Assembly: GCA_020061125.1 (NCBI GenBank)
Contig: JAGUYV010000298.1
Coordinates: 1-11,835 of the forward strand
Source: a bacterium
GTDB lineage: Bacteria; UBP15; UBA6099; DSWB01
DNA length: 11,835 nt
Reading direction: 5' to 3'
The notes under the pieces are model-generated. The model ran no database searches. It was not told the DNA's origin and saw nothing but the letters and a program-made list of their open reading frames with translations. This document shows, piece after piece, positions 5,426-11,835 of this stretch (position 1 is the first letter of the stretch; each line of letters begins with the position of its first letter). A program made the position numbers and the translations under genes.

Positions 5426-7546
5426 ATGCGGAAATTCAGAATTCCAGCCAGCCCGGTGATGAGTGTCATTCTTCCGGTCGTTCTTACGGTTGCCTTGTTT
5501 GCGATCACGGTGCATGCTGTCATCCTGCCGGCCCTTGAGCGGCAGATGATGGATCGCAAGCGAGAAATGATCAAGGAACTGACCAACAGCGTTATCAGCA
5601 TGCTGGACTCTTACGAAGAGCAGGTGCGCCGCGGGGAACGCACCCGGGAAGACGCCATGCGTGCGGCTGCGGACAGAATCGCCAACATGCGGTACGGGCC
5701 GGAAAACAAGGATTACTTCTGGATTAACGACATGCGTCCGCATATGGTCGCGCATCCCTACAGACCCGACCTGAATGGCACGGATATTTCAGACTTCAAA
5801 GACCCGGGCGGCAAGCGGTTGTTTGTGGAGTTCGTGCGAGTGGTGAATGCGCAAGGGTCCGGTTATGTGGACTACATGTGGCAGTGGAAGGACGATTCCA
5901 CGCGCATCGTTCCAAAGATTTCTTATGTGCGCGGTTTCAAACCCTGGGGTTGGATCGTGGGCACAGGGATTTATGTCCAGGATGTGCAGGCGGAAATTGG
6001 CCGTATCCGGCGCATGCTGGTGAACACATATCTGGGAGTGCTTGCCGTGATGGTGGCGCTTTCCTCGGTGGTTATCCGCAACAGCGTGGTCATTGAGCGC
6101 AAGCGCGCCAGAGCCGAGCGCAGCCTGCGCGCATCCACAAAGCTTTATTCCACACTGGTGGAAAATGTGAACGACATGGTGTTCCTGCTCGACGACAGGG
6201 GCAATGCCGTGTTCGCGAATTCCTACGCGTGCTCCCACTACGGCATGGAGCAGGATAAAATCCAGGGAATTCCGCTTTGCTTCTTTTTTTGCGGAGCGTC
6301 CATGGATCAGGTGGATCGGGCCGTGGACACGGTGAGGCGGACCCGCATCGAATTTTCACTGGATTGCCGTTGCGAAGACACTTTCTATTTTTTGAGCATC
6401 GTTCCGCTTGTTGACAATACCGAAAACATTGAAGGCATGATATGCGTGGCGCGCGACATCACACAGCGCAAAATCGAACAGTTGCGGATCGAGGAAATGC
6501 AGCGTCGGTACCAGACCCTTTTCGATACTGCGGGGGACGGCATTCTGGTTTTAAAGGGCGATACAATACTGGATTGCAACAAACGCATTCTCGAACAATT
6601 CCATTGCACGAGGGAAGAGTTGCTCGCCAATCCCCTGTATGAATTTTCACCGGACAAACAGCCGGACGGTTCCGATTCCAAAGTTAATGCCCTGGATAAA
6701 ATTCAGGCGGCATTGAGGGGAAATCCGCAGTTCTTCGAATGGGTGCACCAGAGAGCGGACGGAACTCGGTTCGACGCCGAGGTAAGTTTGAACAAATTCA
6801 CCATTAAGGGTGAGGACTACCTGCAGGCCATCGTGCGCGATGTCACCGAACGCAAGCAGGCGCGCGTGGCGCTTGAGCACCGCGAAATCCAGTTGCGCGC
6901 CCTGTCCGCGCAACTCGTCAAAGCGCAGGAGGACGAGCGCAAACGCCTGTCCCGCGAGCTGCATGACGAGCTGGGACAGAAACTCGCCGGACTCAAACTC
7001 GAAATCGCGACGCTCAAGAGAAAACCTGAAATGCTCGACCGGTTTCTGGAAAATGCGGATGACTTGCTGGGAAGTGTAAACACGGATCTGCGGCGCATAT
7101 ATAACGCCCTGCGGCCCGTGACCATAGACAAACTGGGCCTGCCCCGATCCCTATCGGCGCTCGTTAAAATGCGTTTCGAGGACAGCTCCTTCACAGTGGA
7201 AGCGGACATTGACGAAAACCTTAAAGATCTCATTCCCGAGGACATGGCCATGAGCATCTACAGGATTTGTCAGGAGATTTTCACCAACGCCATCAAGCAT
7301 TCGGACGCGCACAGAATCACGGTCGCGTTGAAAAAACTGGACGATGCCATTATCCTTGAAACCGCCGACGACGGGAAGGGATTTGCTCCCGGCGGCAAGC
7401 GGGAAAGCGCGGGATTCGGGCTGCTCGGAATGAAGGAGCGGGCGCGGCAGCACGGAGGGGACATGCGCGTGGAATCATCGCCCGGGAACGGCGTTCGCAT
7501 TTGCGCCCGGTTTCCGCTGCCGTCCCGGACTGCGGAGGATTCATGA
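5426..7546 (+). CDS. Membrane sensor histidine kinase: Cache-PAS-PAS-HisKA_3-HATPase
   Basis: A sensor kinase of the NarX/DegS type that should autophosphorylate and pass phosphate to the regulator encoded next. Counting from ATG 5426 (706 residues): transmembrane helix 11-34; periplasmic sCache_2-type sensor about 38-194, with NKDYFWINDMRPHMVAHPY, DYMWQWKD and the end motif GWIVGTGIYVQDV; transmembrane helix 197-219; PAS domains about 240-348 and 360-478, each closed by a DxT(Q/E)RK sequence; HisKA_3 dimerisation helix with ERKRLSRELHDELGQ (His513); and HATPase_c with N-box QEIFTNAIKH (Asn621), DDGKGF and GFGLLGM. The ligand is unknown; related Cache domains bind small organic acids or amines. 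The start is uncertain: ATG 5408 (MVNGQSM) and further-upstream GTG 5300 are in frame, but the extra residues are not sensor-like and no position has a strong ribosome site. The stop overlaps the regulator's ATG. Confidence 0.93.
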   Translation: MRKFRIPASPVMSVILPVVLTVALFAITVHAVILPALERQMMDRKREMIKELTNSVISMLDSYEEQVRRGERTREDAMRAAADRIANMRYGPENKDYFWINDMRPHMVAHPYRPDLNGTDISDFKDPGGKRLFVEFVRVVNAQGSGYVDYMWQWKDDSTRIVPKISYVRGFKPWGWIVGTGIYVQDVQAEIGRIRRMLVNTYLGVLAVMVALSSVVIRNSVVIERKRARAERSLRASTKLYSTLVENVNDMVFLLDDRGNAVFANSYACSHYGMEQDKIQGIPLCFFFCGASMDQVDRAVDTVRRTRIEFSLDCRCEDTFYFLSIVPLVDNTENIEGMICVARDITQRKIEQLRIEEMQRRYQTLFDTAGDGILVLKGDTILDCNKRILEQFHCTREELLANPLYEFSPDKQPDGSDSKVNALDKIQAALRGNPQFFEWVHQRADGTRFDAEVSLNKFTIKGEDYLQAIVRDVTERKQARVALEHREIQLRALSAQLVKAQEDERKRLSRELHDELGQKLAGLKLEIATLKRKPEMLDRFLENADDLLGSVNTDLRRIYNALRPVTIDKLGLPRSLSALVKMRFEDSSFTVEADIDENLKDLIPEDMAMSIYRICQEIFTNAIKHSDAHRITVALKKLDDAIILETADDGKGFAPGGKRESAGFGLLGMKERARQHGGDMRVESSPGNGVRICARFPLPSRTAEDS

Positions 7547-8181
7547 TCCGGATCATCATCGCCGAAGATCACAACATCGTGCGCAGCGGCCTGCGGCATT
7601 TCTTCAACACCGTGCCGGACATCGAAGTGATCGCGGACACGGGCCTGGGCCTGGAGGCCGTGCGCCTGGCGCGCGAACTGCGCCCGGATGTGCTCATCCT
7701 GGATATGGATCTGCCCGACATCAACGGTATGGACGCCATGGCCCGGCTTGCAAATTCCGGCCATGCCGTCGCCATTCTGTTTCTGACCATGTACGACAAT
7801 CCCGACCTCGCGGGGCAGCTTATGAAGGCGGGCGCAAAGGGGTTCATCGTCAAATCCGGAGAACCCGAGGAACTGGTCGAGGCGCTACGAAAAATACATT
7901 CCGGCGGTATTTACATCACCCCGGCCGTAAGGGATCAAATTCTGCAGAGCCAGTTCCACACTGTTCCCGGCCAGGAAAGCCTCAAGGATCTGTCACAGCG
8001 CGAAATGCAGGTGCTTCTGAAAGTCGCACAGGGCCTTTCCAACGCCGAGATTGCGGACCGGCTCTGCATCAGCGAAGGAACCGTTAAAACCTACAGGCAT
8101 AGAATTCAAACCAAACTGGGCTTAAAAAAGAATGTGGATCTTATCAAATTCTGCATTAAACAGGGCCTGATTTCCCAATAA
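7543..8181 (+). CDS. NarL/FixJ-type response regulator
   Basis: A DNA-binding regulator, 212 residues. The receiver domain (about 1-120) has the acidic pair Glu8-Asp9, phospho-acceptor Asp54 in LILDMDLPD, Thr82 and Lys104, so phosphorylation should work normally. The LuxR-type helix-turn-helix (about 145-208) carries LSQREMQVLLKVAQGLSN, AEIADRLCISEGTVKTY and HRIQTKLG. ATG 7543 is chosen because GGAGGA (7534-7539) precedes it and the product starts directly at the first beta strand. Its ATG overlaps the kinase stop (ATGA), indicating translational coupling and a cognate pair with the kinase. NarL-family regulators pair with HisKA_3 kinases, as here. Target genes are unknown; flagellin and the upstream repeats are candidates by position only. 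Confidence 0.95.
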   Translation: MIRIIIAEDHNIVRSGLRHFFNTVPDIEVIADTGLGLEAVRLARELRPDVLILDMDLPDINGMDAMARLANSGHAVAILFLTMYDNPDLAGQLMKAGAKGFIVKSGEPEELVEALRKIHSGGIYITPAVRDQILQSQFHTVPGQESLKDLSQREMQVLLKVAQGLSNAEIADRLCISEGTVKTYRHRIQTKLGLKKNVDLIKFCIKQGLISQ

Positions 8182-8205
8182 AACGAACATTGACACTGTG
8201 AACTT

Positions 8206-8219
8206 CAAAACGCGTTTTG
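8206..8219. promoter_or_regulatory. Perfect 14-bp palindrome
   Basis: CAAAACGCGTTTTG is a perfect palindrome 24 bases after the response-regulator stop and about 100 bases before the lipoprotein promoter. It looks like a dimeric regulator site, or a cruciform. With no central loop and no T tract, it is a poor terminator. Confidence 0.35.
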
Positions 8220-8240
8220 CACCACCATCAGGCATTGACG

Positions 8241-8274
8241 ATTGCGCCCGTGCAGGCGCGAATTCTGTATTTTT
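8241..8274 (+). terminator. Terminator of the kinase-regulator operon
   Basis: GCGCC (8244-8248) pairs with GGCGC (8255-8259) around CGTGCA. ATT (8241-8243) can extend the stem with AAT (8261-8263) across a bulged G. The tail TCTGTATTTTT ends in five T residues. It lies 60 bases after the regulator stop and before the lipoprotein promoter. Confidence 0.55.
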
Positions 8275-8306
8275 CATGTCAATTTCCAGAGCGCGTTAGC
8301 CAGCCC

Positions 8307-8335
8307 TTTACACTGGCGCGCGGTTTACCTAAAAT
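8307..8335 (+). promoter_or_regulatory. Sigma-70-type promoter of the TPR lipoprotein gene
   Basis: TTTACA (8307-8312) and TAAAAT (8330-8335) are 17 bp apart, each matching consensus at five of six bases. The predicted start near 8342 gives a leader of about 54 nt. Confidence 0.72.
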
Positions 8336-8395
8336 AGAATGCAGAATAGTTCCAGCGGGTTTTCTGTTTCCACTTTGAAACTGGCGGAGAGACAA

Positions 8396-9412
8396 ATGAA
8401 GAGATCAGGCATGGTACTACTACTGGCGATGATGATTCCCGCGCTGCTGGCTGCGGGATGCGCCACCAAAAATATGGGCGACAAACTCGTCAAAAAAGCG
8501 GAGAAAAAACCCGCGGACATCGGACTGCGCCTTCTGGCCGGAGATGCGCTCATGGAAGAGGCGCGCTACGATGAAGCGGTTGCGCAATACGACGCCGCCG
8601 TCAAGCTTGTGGCCAAAGACAAAAAGAAATACGGAAAATACTATTTCAAAGCCTGGAACAACAAGGGCGTGGCTCTGTACAAGCTCGGAGAGAAGTCCGG
8701 GAAAAAGGAACACTTTCAGGAATCCATCAAGATTTTCAAAAAGATGCTGGAGCTGAAGGACAAGAAAAAAGACAGCATGCTATACAGCAACATTGCGCAT
8801 GCGTACCACGGGCTGGGCGATTTCGCCGAATCCGAAAAATGGTTTCAACAAGCCCTGCAGTTGAACAGCAGCAATGAAAACGCGAGTAAGGGCTACCGCA
8901 TTCTCATGGACGACATGAACAAGGCGGCCGCTGATAAAATCAAACAGGCCGAGCGCGAAGCCGCGGATCTGGCTGTGAAAGTGGACGCCGCGCCGCAGGA
9001 TGTCGAGCTGCGGCTCAAGCTCGCCGATCTGCTCGTAGATCTCGACCGCATGGATCAGGCCATGCCGCATTTCCAGGCCATTATCGAAAATGCCGATCCG
9101 GCCAATTCCGAACACAGGGAAGCCCTTGTCACGGCGTATTTCTTCTCGAAAAATTACGAGCAGGCTCTTTCCTTGCTCGAAGAGATGGCCGCGGAACACC
9201 CGGATGACGCCATGCTGTACGCGCGCATGGCCCGCTGCCAGCACGAAATGGGCCAGAGCGATCCCGCGCTCAAAAATTATGAAAAGGCTCTGAAACTCGA
9301 TTCCGAGAATCCCGTGGCGATCAAGGGCCTCGCCGACCTCCAGAAAAAACTCGAGCAAGCCGCCAAAGACGAACCGGACGCGGCTTCGGATCCGGATCCG
9401 GACTCCGAGTAA
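8396..9412 (+). CDS. TPR-repeat lipoprotein
   Basis: A secreted, lipid-anchored scaffold protein of 338 residues. The N-terminus MKRSGM, a hydrophobic stretch and LLAAGC (Cys22) form a lipoprotein signal peptide; the residue after Cys is Ala, not Asp, which in Gram-negatives favours the outer membrane. The mature part is about six TPR-like helix pairs, for example ARYDEAVAQYDAAVKL, HFQESIKIFKKMLEL, GDFAESEKWFQQALQL, DRMDQAMPHFQAII, KNYEQALSLLEEMAAEHP and GQSDPALKNYEKALKL. A Lys/Ala-rich linker (ADKIKQAEREAADLAV) separates two sets. The C-terminus is short and acidic (DPDPDSE). ATG 8396 is preferred over ATG 8339 because GGAGAG (8386-8391) precedes it and it starts the signal peptide. It is probably monocistronic. 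Partners and exact function are not visible; TPR lipoproteins commonly assist envelope assembly. Confidence 0.88.
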   Translation: MKRSGMVLLLAMMIPALLAAGCATKNMGDKLVKKAEKKPADIGLRLLAGDALMEEARYDEAVAQYDAAVKLVAKDKKKYGKYYFKAWNNKGVALYKLGEKSGKKEHFQESIKIFKKMLELKDKKKDSMLYSNIAHAYHGLGDFAESEKWFQQALQLNSSNENASKGYRILMDDMNKAAADKIKQAEREAADLAVKVDAAPQDVELRLKLADLLVDLDRMDQAMPHFQAIIENADPANSEHREALVTAYFFSKNYEQALSLLEEMAAEHPDDAMLYARMARCQHEMGQSDPALKNYEKALKLDSENPVAIKGLADLQKKLEQAAKDEPDAASDPDPDSE

Positions 9413-9423
9413 AAATATTTCCC

Positions 9424-9466
9424 TTGACAACCCGCCTCGAAAGGCATTCTCATACTCACATGAGAA
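9424..9466 (+). promoter_or_regulatory. Promoter with overlapping inverted repeat before the DUF5693 gene
   Basis: A consensus TTGACA (9424-9429) is followed 18 bp later by TCTCAT (9448-9453), a weak -10. That -10 is one arm of the inverted repeat TTCTCAT (9447-9453) and ATGAGAA (9460-9466), 6 bp apart. A consensus -35 with a weak -10 buried in a dyad suggests a regulated promoter; the binding factor is unknown. Confidence 0.45.
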
Positions 9467-9513
9467 ACTATGATATGGCAGTGCGCGCCGCGCATTGAAG
9501 GGGAGGCGATTTT

Positions 9514-11412
9514 TTGAAGAGCGCATCCCGCATGATTCTGATGGGCCTGGTGGCCGCGGGACTTCTGTGTTCGGTGTTCATTTCCGCGCGCCGCATCCAG
9601 AACGAGCGCGTGCACCGGCGCATTGACATCGTCGTGGACTATGGCGATTTGCGCCGGATTACGCCCGTGACTGGCGAAGGCATGGTGCGCGCCCTGCGCC
9701 GCATGTCTGAATCCGGCGCCACGGCCATCGCCATTTACGAAGACAATTTCATTGATGCGCTCGACAACCAGTGGATCGCTCTTAACCGCATGCCCGGCGC
9801 CAGCGTGCGTTCGGAGCAGTACCGCGAGGTGCGCACCGGGCAGATTACCGCGCTCTCGGTTCTGGACCGCGCGCCCCGGATCATGGGCATGTTCAGGCGC
9901 TATTTCGGAGAGGATGCCTGTCCGGAATCCAACAAATGCTTCGTGCCGTTCAAGCGCAAGGAACTTGAGGAATTTTCGCTGGGCTTCAGTCCCCCGCAAA
10001 CGGATCTGGCCATTTCCCTGCGCCCGCGTCATGTGCCTTTCGACACCCCTGAATCCATCCGCGCAAAGATGCAGGCATGGGACAGGCTGGAGCGCAAAGG
10101 GCCGGTGATTTTTGACGGGATTGCGGTGACGGGATATCCCAACGGGATGAAGCCGCTGCTGGAGGAAATCGGCAAGAGGCCCGGCATGCGGGTCGGATAT
10201 CTGGAGCTTGCGGGGCAGCAGGGCATGACGGCTATCGCCGCAAAATATCCGGAACAGATTGTGCAGACGCACGGGATCACGGATCTGGAGATGCTCAAGG
10301 TGGGACGCGAAACCGCGGTGCGGCGCATGGTGCGCGCGGTGCGCGAGCGGCGCGTGCAAGTCCTTTATCTGCGACTGTTTGTGCGCGAGAGCGGGTTGCC
10401 GCCGCAGGAAGCGCTGGATTTCAATGCGGATTATGTAAAGTCGGTTGCTGACGGAGTGCGCGCCGCCGGATACGAGGTTGGATCGGCCGCGCCGGTGAAA
10501 AATATTGATGTGCCTTGGGTAATCCGCGCCGGGGCCGTGAGCGGAGCGTTCGCGCTTGTGTTTCTTCTGGCGGGCGCGGTGTTCCGTGCGCCGTGGCCCC
10601 TGGCCGCTCTGGCGTGCCTTCTGGTGTTTCCGGGTTACGCAATCGCCGCGTCCCAGGGCATGGGAATGCTCGTGCTCAAGGCGTCCGCGCTTGTTGTGGG
10701 GTGTCTGGCGCCGGGGCTTGCCGTGAGCGCCCTGTTCCTGTATCCGCAAAAGCACTACGACGGTCCCGGCCGCACCATGCCGCTCACGGAAAATGTCCGG
10801 GCGTTTCTTGCGGTGAGCCTGCTTACGGCCGCGGCCGGATTCATGGCCGGGTCCATCCTTTCCCACAGAGATCTGTTTGCGCGCATCGAGACATTCGCAG
10901 GGGTCAAGCTGGCCCTGGTTTTCCCCATGCTGGTTGTGATTTACGCCTGGCTGCGGGTATGCCGGTTCAGCCTGCGGGAGTTCCTTGAGTCCCCGCTTCG
11001 GTATGTGGAAGCCCTGGCCGGTGTGGCGATTCTCGGCGCCGCGGCCATATACCTGATGCGCAGCGGCAACGACGCTGCACTGGCGCCTATGGGCGGACAG
11101 GAGCGCAATGTGCGCGAGTGGCTCGAAGCCGTGTTTGTGGCCCGGCCGCGCACCAAGGAATTTCTGTTCGGCCATCCGGCCATGATATTGCTGGGCCTGA
11201 TACCGTTCCACCGCAGAAACTACCTGTTCCTGGTGGTTCTTCTCGCGGGCGTGGTGGGGCAGGCGAGCTTGTTCAATACCTTCTGCCACATTCATACGCC
11301 GCTGCCGCTGACGCTGGCGCGTGTGGCGCTGGGCGTGATACTTGGCACGGCCGTGGGCGCGGCGCTGCGAACCGCATGGATCGCGGCGCTGCGGGTGTGG
11401 AGAAGAGAGTGA
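9514..11412 (+). CDS. DUF5693 family polytopic membrane protein
   Basis: A 632-residue protein of the DUF5693 family, whose biochemical role is unknown but whose gene commonly precedes csaB, as here. It has one N-terminal membrane helix (about 7-24), then a large soluble region to about residue 330 with VDYGDLRRITPVTGEG, SGATAIAIYEDN, YLRLFV and FNADYVKSVADGVRAAGYEVG, and then about eight helices (about 336-357, 360-380, 386-410, 428-450, 464-482, 496-514, 570-590 and 603-626). The soluble part probably lies outside the cytoplasmic membrane. The TTG start is supported by AAGGGGAGG (9498-9506) 7 bases upstream and by the membrane helix just after it; the next ATG would cut into that helix. Context suggests a role in export or assembly of the polysaccharide modified by CsaB, which is inference. 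The stop TGA overlaps the ATG of the small frame at 11412. Confidence 0.85.
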   Translation: MKSASRMILMGLVAAGLLCSVFISARRIQNERVHRRIDIVVDYGDLRRITPVTGEGMVRALRRMSESGATAIAIYEDNFIDALDNQWIALNRMPGASVRSEQYREVRTGQITALSVLDRAPRIMGMFRRYFGEDACPESNKCFVPFKRKELEEFSLGFSPPQTDLAISLRPRHVPFDTPESIRAKMQAWDRLERKGPVIFDGIAVTGYPNGMKPLLEEIGKRPGMRVGYLELAGQQGMTAIAAKYPEQIVQTHGITDLEMLKVGRETAVRRMVRAVRERRVQVLYLRLFVRESGLPPQEALDFNADYVKSVADGVRAAGYEVGSAAPVKNIDVPWVIRAGAVSGAFALVFLLAGAVFRAPWPLAALACLLVFPGYAIAASQGMGMLVLKASALVVGCLAPGLAVSALFLYPQKHYDGPGRTMPLTENVRAFLAVSLLTAAAGFMAGSILSHRDLFARIETFAGVKLALVFPMLVVIYAWLRVCRFSLREFLESPLRYVEALAGVAILGAAAIYLMRSGNDAALAPMGGQERNVREWLEAVFVARPRTKEFLFGHPAMILLGLIPFHRRNYLFLVVLLAGVVGQASLFNTFCHIHTPLPLTLARVALGVILGTAVGAALRTAWIAALRVWRRE

Positions 11413-11486
11413 TGCACAACGAAAGAGAATTCCGCGGGCGCAAGCGGCAACGCGCCCCGCGGATTTTTATTGGTGACCTTTCGTGA
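11412..11486 (+). CDS. Small arginine-rich coupled frame (candidate leader peptide)
   Basis: A 24-codon frame begins at ATG 11412, sharing one base with the DUF5693 stop (TGATG), and ends with TGA 11484-11486, overlapping the csaB GTG (GTGA). A strong Shine-Dalgarno-like GGAGAAGAG (11399-11407) lies 4 bases before its ATG (9 from the GGAG core). The product has six Arg and one Lys, including RGRKRQR. The terminator-like hairpin at 11431-11471 is entirely inside it, so a translating ribosome would prevent hairpin formation. I recognise no homologue; it could be a leader peptide, a translational bridge or chance. Confidence 0.4.
   Translation: MHNEREFRGRKRQRAPRIFIGDLS
11431..11471 (+). terminator. 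Intrinsic terminator or attenuator directly before csaB
   Basis: TCCGCGGGCGC (11431-11441) pairs with GCGCCCCGCGGA (11452-11463) through 11 bp with one bulged C, around a 10-nt loop, followed by TTTTTATT (11464-11471). The csaB ribosome site GGTGA begins at the next base. As a terminator it would stop readthrough from the DUF5693 gene just before csaB, so conditional readthrough is plausible. Confidence 0.65.
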
Positions 11487-11835
11487 ATCTTTTCGTTTTC
11501 GGATATTTCGGATGCGGGAACCTCGGAGACGAGGCCATTTTGAGTTCTTTCATTCAGTGGGCCGGAGACCGGCTACAGGGCGTGGAGATCACGGCCCAGA
11601 GTTCGGACCCCGCGCAAACCAGAAAGAACCATGGCATCGGCGCGGTCCCGAAATTCAATGCATGGGCGTTGTGGCGTGCACTGTCGCGCTGCGATGCCGT
11701 GGTTGCGCCGGGCGGAGGCCTGTTGCAGGACACCACCAGCATGCGCAGCGTGATTTACTACGCGGGCCTGATCCGGTTGGCGCAGGCCATGGGCAAGCCC
11801 GTGTTTCTTCTGTCGCAGGGCATCGGTCCGCTGCG
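11483..11835 (+). CDS. csaB: Polysaccharide pyruvyl transferase CsaB, N-terminal part (runs off the window)
   Basis: The CsaB family transfers pyruvate from phosphoenolpyruvate as a ketal onto secondary cell-wall polysaccharide; pyruvylated polymer is the ligand for SLH-domain surface proteins. The 117 residues visible contain the family N-terminus FGYFGCGNLGDEAIL, SSDPAQTRKNHGIGAVPK, APGGGLLQDTTS, YYAGLIRLAQAMGKPVF and SQGIGPL. No frameshift is seen. GTG 11483 is the start: an in-frame TGA lies at 11474-11476, and GGTGA (11472-11476) is 6 bases upstream. The frame is open at the right edge and roughly two thirds of the gene is missing. Genes for SLH proteins or polysaccharide synthesis are not in view. 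The function of CsaB in a diderm would be surface-polymer anchoring, inferred from family. Confidence 0.9.
   Translation, partial: MNLFVFGYFGCGNLGDEAILSSFIQWAGDRLQGVEITAQSSDPAQTRKNHGIGAVPKFNAWALWRALSRCDAVVAPGGGLLQDTTSMRSVIYYAGLIRLAQAMGKPVFLLSQGIGPL

Noticed and set aside
9384-9420. Terminator at the lipoprotein 3' end (TCGGA...TCCGA)
   Set aside because: The arms are within the coding sequence for the acidic tail, whose GGATCCGGATCC tandem simply encodes DPDPD. The following bases are GTAAAAATATTT, not a T tract.
9277-11295. A 672-codon open frame on the minus strand
   Set aside because: It lies opposite the DUF5693 gene and the end of the lipoprotein gene. Its product is a His/Arg/Gly/Ala-rich string without domains, while the plus-strand frame has membrane helices, a ribosome site and recognisable family motifs. 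It is a shadow of high GC at codon position three.

Overview
The window reads as chromosomal DNA from a motile, probably Gram-negative bacterium of no identifiable genus. Gene bodies are moderately GC-rich, spacers are AT-rich, and promoters look sigma-70-like (TTTACA or TTGACT with TAAAAT). It carries housekeeping genes, a flagellin, a two-component system, a TPR lipoprotein and the start of an envelope-polysaccharide locus. I see no mobile element, CRISPR array, rRNA or tRNA. The lineage is unresolved: the DUF5693-csaB pair is best known from Clostridia and various uncultured phyla, while the lipoprotein signal and the long-tailed bL25 fit a diderm. The first 22 bases match the Illumina TruSeq read-2 adapter with one extra G, so the left edge is probably an untrimmed contig end and not genome.

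Layout. (1) 23-643: 3' part of a CHAT-domain caspase-like protein, with a candidate terminator at its end. (2) 693-2551: promoter, prs (PRPP synthetase), rplY (ribosomal protein bL25) and a hairpin, a compact housekeeping operon. (3) 2591-3857, minus strand: a thiE-like gene followed by queH. Each has its own promoter-like element so close to the start codon that both mRNAs may be leaderless. (4) 3946-5190: a short flagellin with a sigma-70-type promoter, a leader of about 130 nt and a terminator. The leader carries a hairpin that presents an ANGGAN hexaloop closed by C-G, plus a second ANGGA at the Shine-Dalgarno, which is the layout of a CsrA-repressed flagellin mRNA. (5) 5199-8274: an operator-like repeat cluster, a membrane Cache-PAS-PAS histidine kinase of the NarX/DegS type and its overlapping NarL/FixJ-type response regulator. 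(6) 8307-9412: a clear promoter and a TPR lipoprotein. (7) 9424-11835: a DUF5693 membrane protein and the 5' end of csaB (polysaccharide pyruvyl transferase). A 24-codon arginine-rich reading frame, overlapping both neighbours and containing a terminator-like hairpin, lies between them.

The kinase and regulator are a cognate pair by overlap and family; their targets are unknown, and the repeats upstream are an obvious place to look for autoregulation. The DUF5693 protein and CsaB probably act together in adding or handling pyruvylated cell-surface polysaccharide, which in other bacteria anchors SLH-domain S-layer proteins. The most unusual items are regulatory: the CsrA-like flagellin leader, the coupled small frame with an internal terminator ahead of csaB, and the two apparently leaderless minus-strand genes.
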